Below the pieces are notes generated by a model. The model did no database searches, had not been told where the DNA came from, and saw only the letters and a program-made list of their open reading frames with translations. Both the position numbers and the translations under genes were made by a program. A stretch of 15,506 nt of DNA. It comes from Clostridia bacterium (GTDB lineage Bacteria > UBA6262 > WVXT01 > JAUXBS01). The stretch is taken from contig JAUXDE010000030.1 in assembly GCA_030618495.1 (NCBI GenBank), positions 1-15,506 on the forward strand, written 5' to 3'. This document shows positions 15,491 to 15,506 of the stretch, piece by piece; the first letter of the stretch is position 1; every line of letters begins with the position of its first letter.

Positions 15491-15506
15491 ATGAAAAAAC
15501 TAATTC
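15491..15506 (+). CDS. Start of a further gene, cut by the window end
   Basis: ATG 15491 is followed by AAA AAA CTA ATT, giving MKKLI, which could be the beginning of a signal peptide. AAGGT at 15474-15478 is the only ribosome-binding-like match, 12 bases away. An ATG at 15483 is closer but is followed at once by TAA. Only five codons are visible, so the product cannot be named. Confidence 0.45.

Overview
The window looks like part of one long same-strand operon from an uncultivated Gram-negative bacterium. Five of the nine proteins carry Sec-type signal peptides and a sixth, weaker one (gene 1) is likely. Three proteins are outer-membrane beta-barrels of the PorV/PorQ type, so an outer membrane is implied. 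Arginine is coded mostly by AGG and isoleucine often by ATA. Together with the mix of FN3 giant, PorV-like barrels, TPR proteins and TMTC-like transferases, this is what I would expect from a candidate phylum such as Omnitrophota, Elusimicrobiota or Desantisbacteria. That placement is an impression and is not proven by the sequence.

Layout, all on the + strand: (1) 57-989, a secreted protein of two duplicated beta-sandwich modules; (2) 1012-5418, a 1468-residue secreted protein with nine fibronectin type III domains and a C-terminal FlgD-Ig/gliding-motility-like domain, apparently started at a CTG codon; (3) 5474-6700, PorV-like barrel A; (4) 6718-7932, a secreted TPR protein; (5) 7983-9194, PorV-like barrel B; (6) 9216-9602, a signal peptide followed by essentially only the same C-terminal domain that ends the giant; (7) 9689-11794, PorV-like barrel C fused to a TPR domain homologous to gene 4; (8) 11800-13674 and (9) 13683-15413, two polytopic TMTC/GT-C-like proteins with C-terminal TPR arrays. 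Gaps are 5 to 86 nt, with no gene-free stretch over 300 nt. A strong sigma70-type promoter at 15437-15465 then starts a new unit, of which only five codons are seen.

Working model (inference): the locus makes and displays a surface adhesin-like FN3 protein. In Bacteroidota the type IX secretion system (T9SS) uses PorV as the outer-membrane shuttle that receives cargo with an Ig-like C-terminal domain. Here PorV-like barrels are encoded next to one large protein and one minimal protein that share an Ig-like C-terminal domain. The TPR protein, once free and once fused to a barrel, is the likely periplasmic partner of the barrels. The TMTC-like membrane proteins could add sugars to the FN3 beta-sandwiches, as animal TMTCs mannosylate cadherin beta-sandwiches. 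No T9SS motor or translocon gene (SprA, PorK/L/M/N) lies in the window, so a complete T9SS cannot be claimed.

No tRNA, rRNA, CRISPR array, transposase or clear intrinsic terminator was seen. One GC-rich palindromic repeat lies just before the barrel-TPR fusion gene and creates a false N-terminal extension in the longest reading frame.
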